Shown: one piece after another, positions 23,219 to 31,213 of the stretch
Position numbering within the stretch: the stretch's first letter is position 1
Layout of the letters: the number at the start of each line of letters is the position of its first letter
Assembly: GCA_947379895.1 (NCBI GenBank)
Contig: CANCPA010000023.1
Location: 1-35,844, forward strand
Direction of reading: 5' to 3'
DNA length: 35,844 nt
DNA from: Chitinophagaceae bacterium
GTDB taxonomy: Bacteria > Bacteroidota > Bacteroidia > Chitinophagales > Chitinophagaceae
Program-made: the position numbers and the translations under genes
The notes under the pieces: model-generated
What the model saw: the letters and a program-made list of their open reading frames with translations, nothing else
The model's database searches: none
Told to the model about the DNA's origin: nothing

Positions 23219-23770
23219 ATGGAATCAATGAATTTTATGAACAAATACAGGGGAGTTGGCCTATTAACAATTACTCTTTTGCTATTCTTAATTTATTTCT
23301 CATCAACTGCAAACTCCACAAAAAATGTATATCCATTATCAATTTCACAGAAAACTGACACTTTACCTCAATTAAATAATGAAATTTTAGCTTTCGTAGA
23401 TTCGCATCTTCATCAAAAAGTGGGATATGGAGAGTGTTGGGATCTTGCTGCATTGCCTTTAAATAACTCAAATGCAAAATGGGATGGAAAATATGTTTTT
23501 GGCAAGTTACTGATATCAAATAAGGATAGCATCTTGCCGGGAGATATCATACAATTTGAAGGAGTTGTGATTAAAACAATAAGGGGTAATTCACAGATCA
23601 CGTCCTACTTAGAACATCATACAGCCATTATTTACAAGGTATTGGGATACAATCGATTTACGTTAGCAGAACAAAATACTAGTAATTTGGGAAGAAAGGT
23701 AGGCTTTAGTGAAATAGATTTATCAAATCTTGTAAAAGGCCGATATATGATTTATAGACCTTCCAAATAA
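23219..23770 (+). CDS. Secreted or membrane-anchored papain-fold protein (BBC1/AIM3-like)
   Basis: The 183-residue protein has an N-terminal hydrophobic helix (LLTITLLLFLIYFSST, about 15-30) that acts as a signal or anchor; the ATG could also be 23237. The rest resembles the CHAP/NlpC-type papain fold described in BBC1/AIM3 proteins. GYGECWDLAALPL holds a candidate catalytic Cys73, LPGDIIQF sits at 106-113, EHHTAIIYKVLGYNRFTLAEQN holds His134 and Asn153, and KGRYMIYRP closes the fold. This Cys...His...Asn order fits a thiol hydrolase. Substrate and activity are unknown; peptidoglycan or protein are both possible. It stands alone downstream of element A2 and before oxyR. Confidence 0.65.
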   Translation: MESMNFMNKYRGVGLLTITLLLFLIYFSSTANSTKNVYPLSISQKTDTLPQLNNEILAFVDSHLHQKVGYGECWDLAALPLNNSNAKWDGKYVFGKLLISNKDSILPGDIIQFEGVVIKTIRGNSQITSYLEHHTAIIYKVLGYNRFTLAEQNTSNLGRKVGFSEIDLSNLVKGRYMIYRPSK

Positions 23771-23832
23771 TTAATTTCAATACTTTTTTTTAAAAATTAT
23801 TGAATAAAGTAACGCCTTTATAATAAAAGCAA

Positions 23833-24768
23833 ATGACAATTGTTCAACTCGAATACATCATAGCAGTAGATATTCATAGGCACTTTGGAAGGGCCGCTGA
23901 GCATTGTTTTGTCACACAACCTTCTCTTAGTATTCAGATTCAAAAATTGGAAGAAGAGTTAGGTGTTAAAATATTTGACCGTTCTAAACAACCTGTCTTA
24001 CCAACAGAACCTGGATTACAACTGATTAAGCAAGCACGAAAAATTTTAAATGAATGCGCGGCTTTCAATGAAATGGTAGATTCTAAAAAAAGTATTCTGA
24101 CAGGAGAACTGAAGATTGGTGTAATACCTACTCTTGCACCCTATCTGTTACCATTATTTATACAGGAATTTGCTAAGAAGAACCCTTTAGTAAAATTGAT
24201 AATTACTGAATTAACTACCGAAGTTTTGATTTCTCGCCTAAGAGAAGGCAGAATTGACGTGGGATTATTAGTTACGCCTCTTAATGAAAGTGGTTTAAAA
24301 GAAGATGTTTTATTTTACGAAGAAATGGTTGCTTATATCAGTCAAAAAAATATAGCGTATCAAAAAGAGTATGTATTAGCCTCTGACATTGACCCTGAAA
24401 GATTATGGTTATTGGAAGAGGGACATTGTTTTAGAGGTCAAATAATGAACCTTTGCGAGCTGAGACGAAGTAGTAAGGAAGGTAGTCATTTTGAATATGA
24501 GGCAGGTAGTTTGGAAACACTGAGGAGGATGGCAGAAGTTAATGAGGGGATCACAATACTTCCTGAATTGGCCACTTTTGATTTAACGCCTGAGCAATCA
24601 AAAAGTGTTCGTCATTTTATATCACCTCGCCCTATGAGAGAAGTAAGCTTAATTACGCATCGTGATTTTGTAAAAAAGCGATTAGTTGAAGCTTTAAAAA
24701 TTGCTGTGACACATTCTTTACCTGAAAAAGTAAAGAATAACTTAAAAGAAAATGTTGTTCCAATATAA
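23833..24768 (+). CDS. oxyR: Hydrogen-peroxide regulator OxyR (LysR family)
   Basis: OxyR senses peroxide by forming a disulfide and then activates antioxidant genes. The 311 residues begin with a LysR helix-turn-helix (LEYIIAVDIHRHFGRAAEHC, then VTQPSLSIQIQKLEEELG). The effector domain follows (GELKIGVIPTLAPYLLPLFI). The redox pair lies in EEGHCFRGQIMNLC: Cys199 and Cys208, the same numbers as in E. coli OxyR, which makes this call stronger than a generic LysR one. No katalase or ahpC gene lies next to it, so its targets are elsewhere. The 62-base upstream gap probably holds its own promoter. Confidence 0.92.
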   Translation: MTIVQLEYIIAVDIHRHFGRAAEHCFVTQPSLSIQIQKLEEELGVKIFDRSKQPVLPTEPGLQLIKQARKILNECAAFNEMVDSKKSILTGELKIGVIPTLAPYLLPLFIQEFAKKNPLVKLIITELTTEVLISRLREGRIDVGLLVTPLNESGLKEDVLFYEEMVAYISQKNIAYQKEYVLASDIDPERLWLLEEGHCFRGQIMNLCELRRSSKEGSHFEYEAGSLETLRRMAEVNEGITILPELATFDLTPEQSKSVRHFISPRPMREVSLITHRDFVKKRLVEALKIAVTHSLPEKVKNNLKENVVPI

Positions 24769-24845
24769 AATGCCATTTTTGCTGCTCTCTACTTTTTTCA
24801 ATATAATATTGACTAAGTAAAAAAATATTTAATTAAACAAATTAC

Positions 24846-26333
24846 ATGAATCGCTTTTTTTTGATATTAATACTTGCTTTTGGGTCACTCATACATGAGG
24901 CACAGGCACAAGTTGTAACTTTTTCTGATGTGGACGAAGACGATTCGAAAGATATGAAATTTGAAATAATTGGCAAATTGAATGGATATATCCATATTTA
25001 TAAAAGAGTTAGAGAGACTCATTATCTTGTCCTATACAATGCAACTATGCAACAAAAATCAAAGACAATACTTGATTTTTTACCTAGAAATATAACAAAT
25101 GAAACTTTTCTTGCATATTCTGACTATTACTGCTTTTTTTATGAGTATCAAAAAAAGGGTGTGACTTATTTAATGCTGACAAAGTTTGACAATACAGGAA
25201 AAAAAATGGGAGATCCTATTCAGATCGACACTACTAATACAAGTTCATCTGAGACTGCGAAGGTTTACACTGTAATTAATAGTGAAGATAAAAGTAAAAT
25301 AACAGTAGTGAAAATGAGTCCAATTGAAAATAAATCGATAACAGTAAACGCATTTTTATATGATAAAGATTTAAAAATACTTGACAAATCAAAAATTAAT
25401 CTTCAAATGATTGAACGCAATAGTAAGCTTTCAGAATTTTCGATAGATAATGACGGAGATTTCAATTTTGTTCGGACAAGTGGTAGTGGTTCAACTGATA
25501 TTACAAACAGAGTTTCACTGATAACAAAAAAGATGTTTGATGATACCGCTCACTTAATAGAAATAAATCTAAATGGCAACTATCTTGACGATGTAAAAAT
25601 GAAAGTTGACAATTACAATAAGCATATCCTAATTACAACTTTATACTCAAAACTAAGAGGAGGAAATGTAGACGGATTCTTTTGCTATTTATGGGATAAA
25701 AGCTATAAAAAAGAGATTTTAAATACCAACATTACATTCAGCGATGAATTTAGGACAGATGCTAAAGATGAAAACTCAATAAAATCTGCTTTAAATGATT
25801 ACTACTTAAAAAATGTAGTTATGAAACAAGATGGGGGTTTCTTAATTACAGCCGAGGCTGCCTACCAATCTACCTCAACCGTTGATCCCTATAACCGTTG
25901 GAATGGATTCGGAGGATTTGGCGGATACGGTGGTATGTATAGCAATCCATATAATAGGACTTATACTAACGTTACAAAGTATTTTACAGACAATATTATC
26001 ATGTTTTCTGTTGATATCAAGGGAAAAATGGAATGGAGCAATGTCATCAGGAAATCGCAACAAGATGAAAATACAGATGATCGAATTAGTTTTAATATTG
26101 CAAACTCGGGCGATAAAGTGCATTTCCTCTTCAATATGCAAACAAAAAGAGGTGATTATCTTACCGAACAAACAATTTCTCCAGAAGGTCAACTCACTCG
26201 TAGCCCGGGATTTAAAGTGATGGAAAAAGGATACGAATTTATGCCACGACATGCAAAACAAACAGGAATCAGACAAATAGTTGTTCCTTGCCTATATAGA
26301 AGTTACATTTGCTTCTCGAAAATTGATTTTTAA
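24846..26333 (+). CDS. Secreted protein of unknown function
   Basis: A signal peptide (MNRFFLILILAFGSLIHEAQ, cleavage near AQA|Q) precedes about 470 residues of mostly beta-type sequence. Repeated short strand pairs such as HYLVLYNATMQQKSKTILDF and ITVNAFLYDKDLKIL look like a beta-propeller or stacked beta sheets. There is a Gly/Tyr/Asn-rich loop at about residues 355-375 (WNGFGGFGGYGGMYSNPYNR). Proteins of this design are common in Chitinophagales, and I know of no assigned function. The next gene starts about 16 bases after its stop, so they form an operon. Confidence 0.75.
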   Translation: MNRFFLILILAFGSLIHEAQAQVVTFSDVDEDDSKDMKFEIIGKLNGYIHIYKRVRETHYLVLYNATMQQKSKTILDFLPRNITNETFLAYSDYYCFFYEYQKKGVTYLMLTKFDNTGKKMGDPIQIDTTNTSSSETAKVYTVINSEDKSKITVVKMSPIENKSITVNAFLYDKDLKILDKSKINLQMIERNSKLSEFSIDNDGDFNFVRTSGSGSTDITNRVSLITKKMFDDTAHLIEINLNGNYLDDVKMKVDNYNKHILITTLYSKLRGGNVDGFFCYLWDKSYKKEILNTNITFSDEFRTDAKDENSIKSALNDYYLKNVVMKQDGGFLITAEAAYQSTSTVDPYNRWNGFGGFGGYGGMYSNPYNRTYTNVTKYFTDNIIMFSVDIKGKMEWSNVIRKSQQDENTDDRISFNIANSGDKVHFLFNMQTKRGDYLTEQTISPEGQLTRSPGFKVMEKGYEFMPRHAKQTGIRQIVVPCLYRSYICFSKIDF

Positions 26334-26349
26334 TCAACTAATTATTAAC

Positions 26350-27333
26350 GTGGTATTTTTATTTAAGAGTAAATCTATAGGTACAATATTTTTTCTGGTT
26401 GCTCTTTGTTGTGCAGTACATGCGCATCTTTTTATTCATCATTCGACCACAGTTATATTTGAAGACAGTGGAGTAATATCTTATTCACTTCAACATTTTT
26501 TTTCTCAAATATATAATCCTACGATTGCACCATTTGCCTATTTGGCCATCATTTTAATTCAGGCAATTCGATTAAATGTATTACTAAACGATCTTAGAAT
26601 GTATAATTCTAGTGGATTTACAGCGGCCTTATCGTATATACTACTAACAGCAATTGTTCCACAATGGTCTTCGCTGACTCCTGCTATCATCGCCAATTCA
26701 TTTGTAATTTGGGTATTTATCTATTTAAGTAAACTTTATAATGCACAAAATCCCAAGTCAACTTTATATAATACTGGACTATTAGTTGGCTGTTCTTTTC
26801 TCTGTTACCATCCCACTATTATATTAATTGCTGTTGTTCTGTTTGCACTTGCGGTAGTACGCCCATTTATTTTAAGCGAATGGTTTGTCCTACTAATGGG
26901 CATACTTACCCCCGTTTATTTATATGTATCGTTTCTTTTTCTAGATGATAGGATGTATGTATTCTATGCCACGCTTCCACACTTTGAACTGAATATGCCT
27001 ATCAGAAATACCGATATTTGGCTTTGGATAAAAATGGGTTCAATATTAGGCATGCTCATATTAGGGATACAATATTGGAGTTTACAGAATAATAGAATGG
27101 TCATACAGATCCGAAAAAATTGGAGCGCTATGTTTGTAATGGTCGTAATCATGCTGCCAATTCCTTTCGTTTTTAAAAATGGAGGTCTAGAATCAGCTAC
27201 TTTATGTATCATTCCATTATCAGCATTCATTGGAAATACTTATTTATATCCTAAAAAATGGTTATTACCTAATTTACTATTTCTTTTTTCTATAGTTTTA
27301 ATCGTTCACAGCAATTGGATGCTAAGTAAATAG
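26350..27333 (+). CDS. Multi-pass membrane protein, DUF6427-like
   Basis: From the GTG at 26350 the product is 327 residues (MVFLFKSKSIGTIFFLVALC...), with about ten membrane helices. The frame is open to a TTG at 26281, but that would overlap the upstream gene by 53 bases and add a non-hydrophobic segment. The GTG, 16 bases after the upstream stop, leaves the usual short 'FKSKS' start of this family before the first helix. Features include LNDLRMYNSSGFTAALSYIL, CYHPTIILIAVVLFALAVVR and a late FKNGGLESATLCIIPLSAF. DUF6427 proteins are Bacteroidota membrane proteins without a known role. The family call is by overall resemblance. Confidence 0.65.
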   Translation: MVFLFKSKSIGTIFFLVALCCAVHAHLFIHHSTTVIFEDSGVISYSLQHFFSQIYNPTIAPFAYLAIILIQAIRLNVLLNDLRMYNSSGFTAALSYILLTAIVPQWSSLTPAIIANSFVIWVFIYLSKLYNAQNPKSTLYNTGLLVGCSFLCYHPTIILIAVVLFALAVVRPFILSEWFVLLMGILTPVYLYVSFLFLDDRMYVFYATLPHFELNMPIRNTDIWLWIKMGSILGMLILGIQYWSLQNNRMVIQIRKNWSAMFVMVVIMLPIPFVFKNGGLESATLCIIPLSAFIGNTYLYPKKWLLPNLLFLFSIVLIVHSNWMLSK

Positions 27334-27408
27334 TGGTGAGTGATGAACTATGAGTGATGAGTTATAAGTTGTGAGTAAATAGAATAAAATTAATAAGAAA
27401 TAGAAAAT

Positions 27409-27418
27409 GTTATACACC
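27409..27418. repeat. Partial end of the element A family
   Basis: TTATACACCC matches the last ten bases of element A2 (23151-23160), and the following G is also shared. No partner end is visible nearby. The rest of the 27334-27515 gap has short word repeats (TGAGTGATGA and variants at 27336-27375) but no gene. Confidence 0.3.
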
Positions 27419-27515
27419 CGTAGAAAAGAGAGAATAGATACTTTTAAATGATGAAAGAATAATCATTTAAAATCACTTGAAATCATTTTAAATAACTAAT
27501 AAAATAAAACTAATT

Positions 27516-28178
27516 ATGAAGTTTGGTGTTGTCGTTTTTCCGGGTTCAAATTGTGACAGAGACATGATTGATTCTCTAGCAAAAGATTTAGGAAAGGAAG
27601 TTATTGCACTTTGGCATAAAGATGAAGATTTAAGCATGTTCACTACCGACGACTGCATCGTTTTGCCAGGAGGATTCAGTTATGGCGACTATCTACGATG
27701 TGGCGCAATTGCTCGCTTTAGTCCGATGATGAAAAGTGTGATTGATTTTGCAAATAGGGGTGGCAAGGTTTTAGGCGTTTGTAATGGATTTCAGATTCTT
27801 TGTGAAAGTGGTTTATTACCTGGGGCATTATTATTGAATGCTAATCGTCAGTTTATTTGTAAGAATGTTTTTGTAAAGAATAACAATTCAGAAACTGCAT
27901 TAATGATACCAATTGCTCATGGAGAAGGGAGATATTACGCCGACGACAATCTATTGGATGAATTAGAAGCAAATAATCAAATCCTATTCAGATATACAAA
28001 CGAAAATGGCGAATTGACAGAAGATGGTAACCCAAATGGATCTTTAAGAAATATTGCAGGCATTCGTAATAAAGCTGGAAATGTATTTGGGATGATGCCT
28101 CACCCTGAAAGGGCTACCAATGAATTATTGGGAAATATAGACGGGATAACAGTTTTTAATATTTTGGGGCTGAACTAA
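27516..28178 (+). CDS. purQ: Phosphoribosylformylglycinamidine synthase subunit PurQ
   Basis: PurQ is the glutaminase subunit that supplies ammonia to PurL in step four of purine synthesis. The 220 residues show a class I amidotransferase. [14 protein letters not shown] is the start, [19 protein letters not shown] forms the oxyanion region, nucleophile Cys89 is in [13 protein letters not shown], and His197/Glu199 are in MMPHPERA. This is the free-standing small form, so the cell should have a PurL of the small-subunit type with PurS, or PurQ working with a separate PurL; neither is in the window. It is complete and single. Confidence 0.96.
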   Translation: MKFGVVVFPGSNCDRDMIDSLAKDLGKEVIALWHKDEDLSMFTTDDCIVLPGGFSYGDYLRCGAIARFSPMMKSVIDFANRGGKVLGVCNGFQILCESGLLPGALLLNANRQFICKNVFVKNNNSETALMIPIAHGEGRYYADDNLLDELEANNQILFRYTNENGELTEDGNPNGSLRNIAGIRNKAGNVFGMMPHPERATNELLGNIDGITVFNILGLN

Positions 28179-28338
28179 GAAAAGGCATGAAGGCTAGAGG
28201 CATAAGGTAAAAGGTAAAAGGTAGGGCGTTTTTTATAAGATTTTTATTCAAATCTGTATTTGATTCCTTTAATTTTACCATATTCAACAGCCATAAACCT
28301 TAAACCCTATTCCTTTCACCTTTTTTAACTTAATTAAA

Positions 28339-28797
28339 ATGAAAAAGATTCTTTTAGTAATTTCTGTGGTTGCAGTTGCAGCATTGATGAGTGTACAATT
28401 AATAGCACAGGTGAAGAATCCTGTTGATTGGAAGTATGAAGCCAAGAAAAAAGGCGACGGCTATCAAATAGTCATTACTGCAACAGTAAAGAAACCTTGG
28501 CATATATATTCTCAAAATACTGGAAAGAGTGGACCAATTCCTACAGAAATCAAGTTTTTAGCGAATCCTTTAGTAAAACTTGTGGGTAATGTAAAAGAAG
28601 TCGGAAAGTTGGAAAAAATCTTTGATAAACTATTTAACACAGAAGTATTATACTATTCTAATAGTGTTGTTTTTACACAAGATATAACTGTTAAAGCAGG
28701 GATTAAAACAAACATTTCTGGCACTGTAGATTACATGGTTTGTAACGACGAACAATGCTTACCTCCTACAAAGAAGACCTTTGATATTAAATTATGA
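28339..28797 (+). CDS. Periplasmic DsbD alpha-domain protein
   Basis: The 152-residue protein has a signal peptide (MKKILLVISVVAVAALMSVQ, LIAQ cleavage) and a single DsbD N-terminal (alpha) domain. PWHIYSQNTGKSGPIPTEIK is the conserved core. VCNDEQCLPP at the end carries the two cysteines that accept electrons from the membrane domain in DsbD proteins and pass them to periplasmic partners. Its stop overlaps the start of the DsbD gene (ATGA at 28794-28797), so they are made together. This makes a two-protein DsbD. The upstream gap 28179-28338 holds short G/A-rich word repeats (GGTAAAAGGTAAAAGGTA at 28207-28224) and no gene. Confidence 0.88.
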   Translation: MKKILLVISVVAVAALMSVQLIAQVKNPVDWKYEAKKKGDGYQIVITATVKKPWHIYSQNTGKSGPIPTEIKFLANPLVKLVGNVKEVGKLEKIFDKLFNTEVLYYSNSVVFTQDITVKAGIKTNISGTVDYMVCNDEQCLPPTKKTFDIKL

Positions 28798-30785
28798 TAA
28801 ATACAAATAGGATTTTAGTTTACTTCTTGTTGATATTATTTTCCATATCAACAACACTTACAGCAACAGCACAACGTGAAAACAATTTAAAGTTTGCATT
28901 TAGTGTTGCAGCTATTAGTGACAGCATTCAAAACCTGACTATTAAAGCAATTATTCCTAAAGGAATTCAACTGTTTTCTGTAAAGAAAAGTAATGAAGCA
29001 GATGCTTTTATTTCTTCCTTACAGCTAGATACTATCTTTTCAAAATCATTACATGCAAATGATTCTGTTGTAGAAATTGGGCAGATTCAAATCATTAAGC
29101 AAGCAGATGGTACTATTTCTCGACTTTTTTCCGACTCTGTACAATTCATTTATCCACTGCATCTTCATACAGATAAAGATATTTCACTAAAAGGTTCTTT
29201 TGTTTGGTTAGGTAAGAAGGGTGATGAATACCCTTCTTCGGAGGAAAAGTTCAAGATAACTGTCTCAGCAAATAAACAACCGATATCAAACACAAATACC
29301 GGCTTAACAAAAAAATCCCTGTGGAGTATCTTTCTACTCACTTTTCTTACAGGACTGTTAGCCATCCTAACACCTTGCGTTTTTCCATTAATACCCGTAA
29401 CTGTAAGTTTCTTCTTAAAACGAAGTGGTTCTAGAGAAGCAGGCATTCGTAATGCAGTGATTTATTCTTTGTCAATCATTGCCATCTATACAATTCCTAC
29501 ACTTTTATTGACGCTTGCATTTGGCGATACTGTACTCTACACAATTGCGACTTCAGCTGTCTCAAACCTCTTATTCTTTGCCATTTTCATTGTTTTTGCT
29601 ATTTCGTTCTTTGGTGCTTTCGAATTAACCCTTCCTAATAGTTGGGCTAACAAAGCCGATGAACAAGCAGGTAAGGGAGGGATTTCGGGTGTATTTTTCA
29701 TGGCATTGACACTAGTTATCGTCTCATTCTCATGCACGGGTCCGATTGTAGGTACTCTATTAGGACAAACAAGTAGTCAAGGTGTTACTATCGCACCAAT
29801 TATTGGCATGCTTGGTTTTGGAGTTGGATTGGCCTTACCATTTTCGCTCTTTGCATTCTTTCCTTCAATGCTACATTCTTTGCCAAAGAGTGGAGGATGG
29901 CTTAACTCTGTCAAAGTTTCCTTTGGATTCATTGAATTGGCTTTAGCCATGAAATTCCTATCTAGTGTTGATCTTATTTATCATTGGCATTTGCTAGATA
30001 GGGATGTCTTTTTAGTTATTTGGATTGTAGATTTCTTCCTTCTAGGCTATTATTTGATTGGTAAATTAAAGTTTTCGCACGACAGTGTTCTTCAATTCAT
30101 ATCAGTTCCACGTTTGTTTTTTGCGATAGCATCCTTCTGTTTCTCTTTGTATATGGTACCGGGATTATGGGGCGCCCCACTTAAGGCTTTAAGTGGTTTT
30201 ATCCCTCCTGCCACTACACAAGATTTTAATTTGGAGAATTTGAAATATTCAATAGGTAACGATAATTCTACAAATTCAATAAAACAATCAGGTACTAACA
30301 ACAAGGCTATTGCCCCAATAAAATATATAGATAAACTAGAAGTTCCTTTTGGATTGACTGCATATTTTGATTTAGAAGAGGGCATGTCTGCCGCTAAAGC
30401 CCTGAATAAACCAGTAATGCTTGATTTTACAGGGCATTCATGTGCAAACTGCCGTAAAATGGAGGAACAGGTTTGGAAGAATGCAGAGGTATTGAAACGA
30501 ATAAAAGAGAATTTCGTATTAATCAGTTTATATGTTGATGAAAGTACAGAACTACCTTTAACTGAACAATATACGAATGCGAAAGGTGATAAAATAGTCA
30601 CACTTGGAGAAAAGAATCTAGACTATGAAATTACCAAATTTGGGTTTAATGCTCAACCGCTTTATATGTTTCTCGATTTAAAGGGCAACTCTCTAAGCGA
30701 AATTAAGTATGGCTATGATGCTGATGTACCCAAATTTATAGCACATCTAGATGCAGTAAAAGCAGCCTTTGATAAGGGGAAATAA
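28794..30785 (+). CDS. dsbD: Thiol:disulfide interchange protein DsbD
   Basis: The 663-residue protein carries electrons from cytoplasmic thioredoxin across the inner membrane. A signal segment (1-27) is followed by a periplasmic domain (about 28-165) with an alpha-domain-like fold but no cysteine at all. The eight-helix CcdA-type membrane core follows, with Cys195 in LTPCVFPLIPVTVSFFL and Cys314 in SFSCTGPIVGTLLGQ. The C-terminal thioredoxin domain has DFTGHSCANCRKMEEQVW (Cys550, Cys553) and FGFNAQPLYMFLD with the cis-proline. The missing cysteines of the N-terminal domain are supplied by the overlapping upstream gene. It is clearly a complete gene. Confidence 0.94.
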   Translation: MINTNRILVYFLLILFSISTTLTATAQRENNLKFAFSVAAISDSIQNLTIKAIIPKGIQLFSVKKSNEADAFISSLQLDTIFSKSLHANDSVVEIGQIQIIKQADGTISRLFSDSVQFIYPLHLHTDKDISLKGSFVWLGKKGDEYPSSEEKFKITVSANKQPISNTNTGLTKKSLWSIFLLTFLTGLLAILTPCVFPLIPVTVSFFLKRSGSREAGIRNAVIYSLSIIAIYTIPTLLLTLAFGDTVLYTIATSAVSNLLFFAIFIVFAISFFGAFELTLPNSWANKADEQAGKGGISGVFFMALTLVIVSFSCTGPIVGTLLGQTSSQGVTIAPIIGMLGFGVGLALPFSLFAFFPSMLHSLPKSGGWLNSVKVSFGFIELALAMKFLSSVDLIYHWHLLDRDVFLVIWIVDFFLLGYYLIGKLKFSHDSVLQFISVPRLFFAIASFCFSLYMVPGLWGAPLKALSGFIPPATTQDFNLENLKYSIGNDNSTNSIKQSGTNNKAIAPIKYIDKLEVPFGLTAYFDLEEGMSAAKALNKPVMLDFTGHSCANCRKMEEQVWKNAEVLKRIKENFVLISLYVDESTELPLTEQYTNAKGDKIVTLGEKNLDYEITKFGFNAQPLYMFLDLKGNSLSEIKYGYDADVPKFIAHLDAVKAAFDKGK

Positions 30786-30833
30786 TACAAAATACACTTA
30801 CCCTTGTAAGGTCTTGAACCCTATGAGGGGTGA

Positions 30834-31018
30834 AATAATCCCAGATTACGCAATAGACTCGCAACGAAATTTACAAATACAAAAAAGATAAGTTTTTGAA
30901 AAGATTTTTTGACTGAAGACATAATATATTACGTTAAAGTCAAACAAATCAATTAAAAGCTTGTATTTGAAGTAGTTGTGAATTGGAGTAGAGTCCTACT
31001 GCGTAATCTGGGATAATT
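30834..31018. mobile_element. MITE-like inverted-repeat element C
   Basis: Near-perfect ends of about 27 bp: AATAATCCCAGATTACGCAA onward at 30834-30860, and the complement of 30991-31018 (AATTATCCCAGATTACGCAG onward). The 185-bp element has no ORF and is AT-rich inside. I found no clear target duplication. It lies between converging dsbD and nrdJ, before their shared terminator. Confidence 0.65.
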
Positions 31019-31038
31019 TAAAAAACATGTAAAAAATT

Positions 31039-31072
31039 AAAAATGCCCCATACAATCGTATGAGGCATTTTT
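31039..31072. terminator. Bidirectional terminator between dsbD and nrdJ
   Basis: AAAAATGCC-C-CATAC pairs with GTATG-A-GGCATTTTT around a four-base loop, with one C/A mismatch. There are A-runs on the left and T-runs on the right, so it can stop transcripts in both directions. Confidence 0.85.
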
Positions 31073-31137
31073 ATTAATAACTTGTAAAAATTAGCTTAAT
31101 TAAATAATTCTATATTTTAAAAGTTTCATAAGGTACA

Positions 31138-31207
31138 ACTTAATACGTATAACTTAAAACGTACAACTTATAACTTAATACGTATTACTTAAAACGTACA
31201 ACTTATG
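31138..31207. repeat. Two-copy 35-bp direct repeat downstream of nrdJ
   Basis: ACTTAATACGTATAACTTAA and the following bases (31138-31172) recur at 31173-31207 with one or two changes. Within each copy ACTTAAAACGTACAACTTA is made of a roughly 12-base word. It sits directly after the nrdJ stop on the reverse strand. Confidence 0.75.
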
Positions 31208-31213
31208 ACTCAA

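Noticed and set aside
25875-26276. Reverse 133-codon and forward 112-codon frames inside the secreted unknown gene
   Set aside because: Both overlap a gene with a good signal peptide and consistent composition, and neither has recognisable features.
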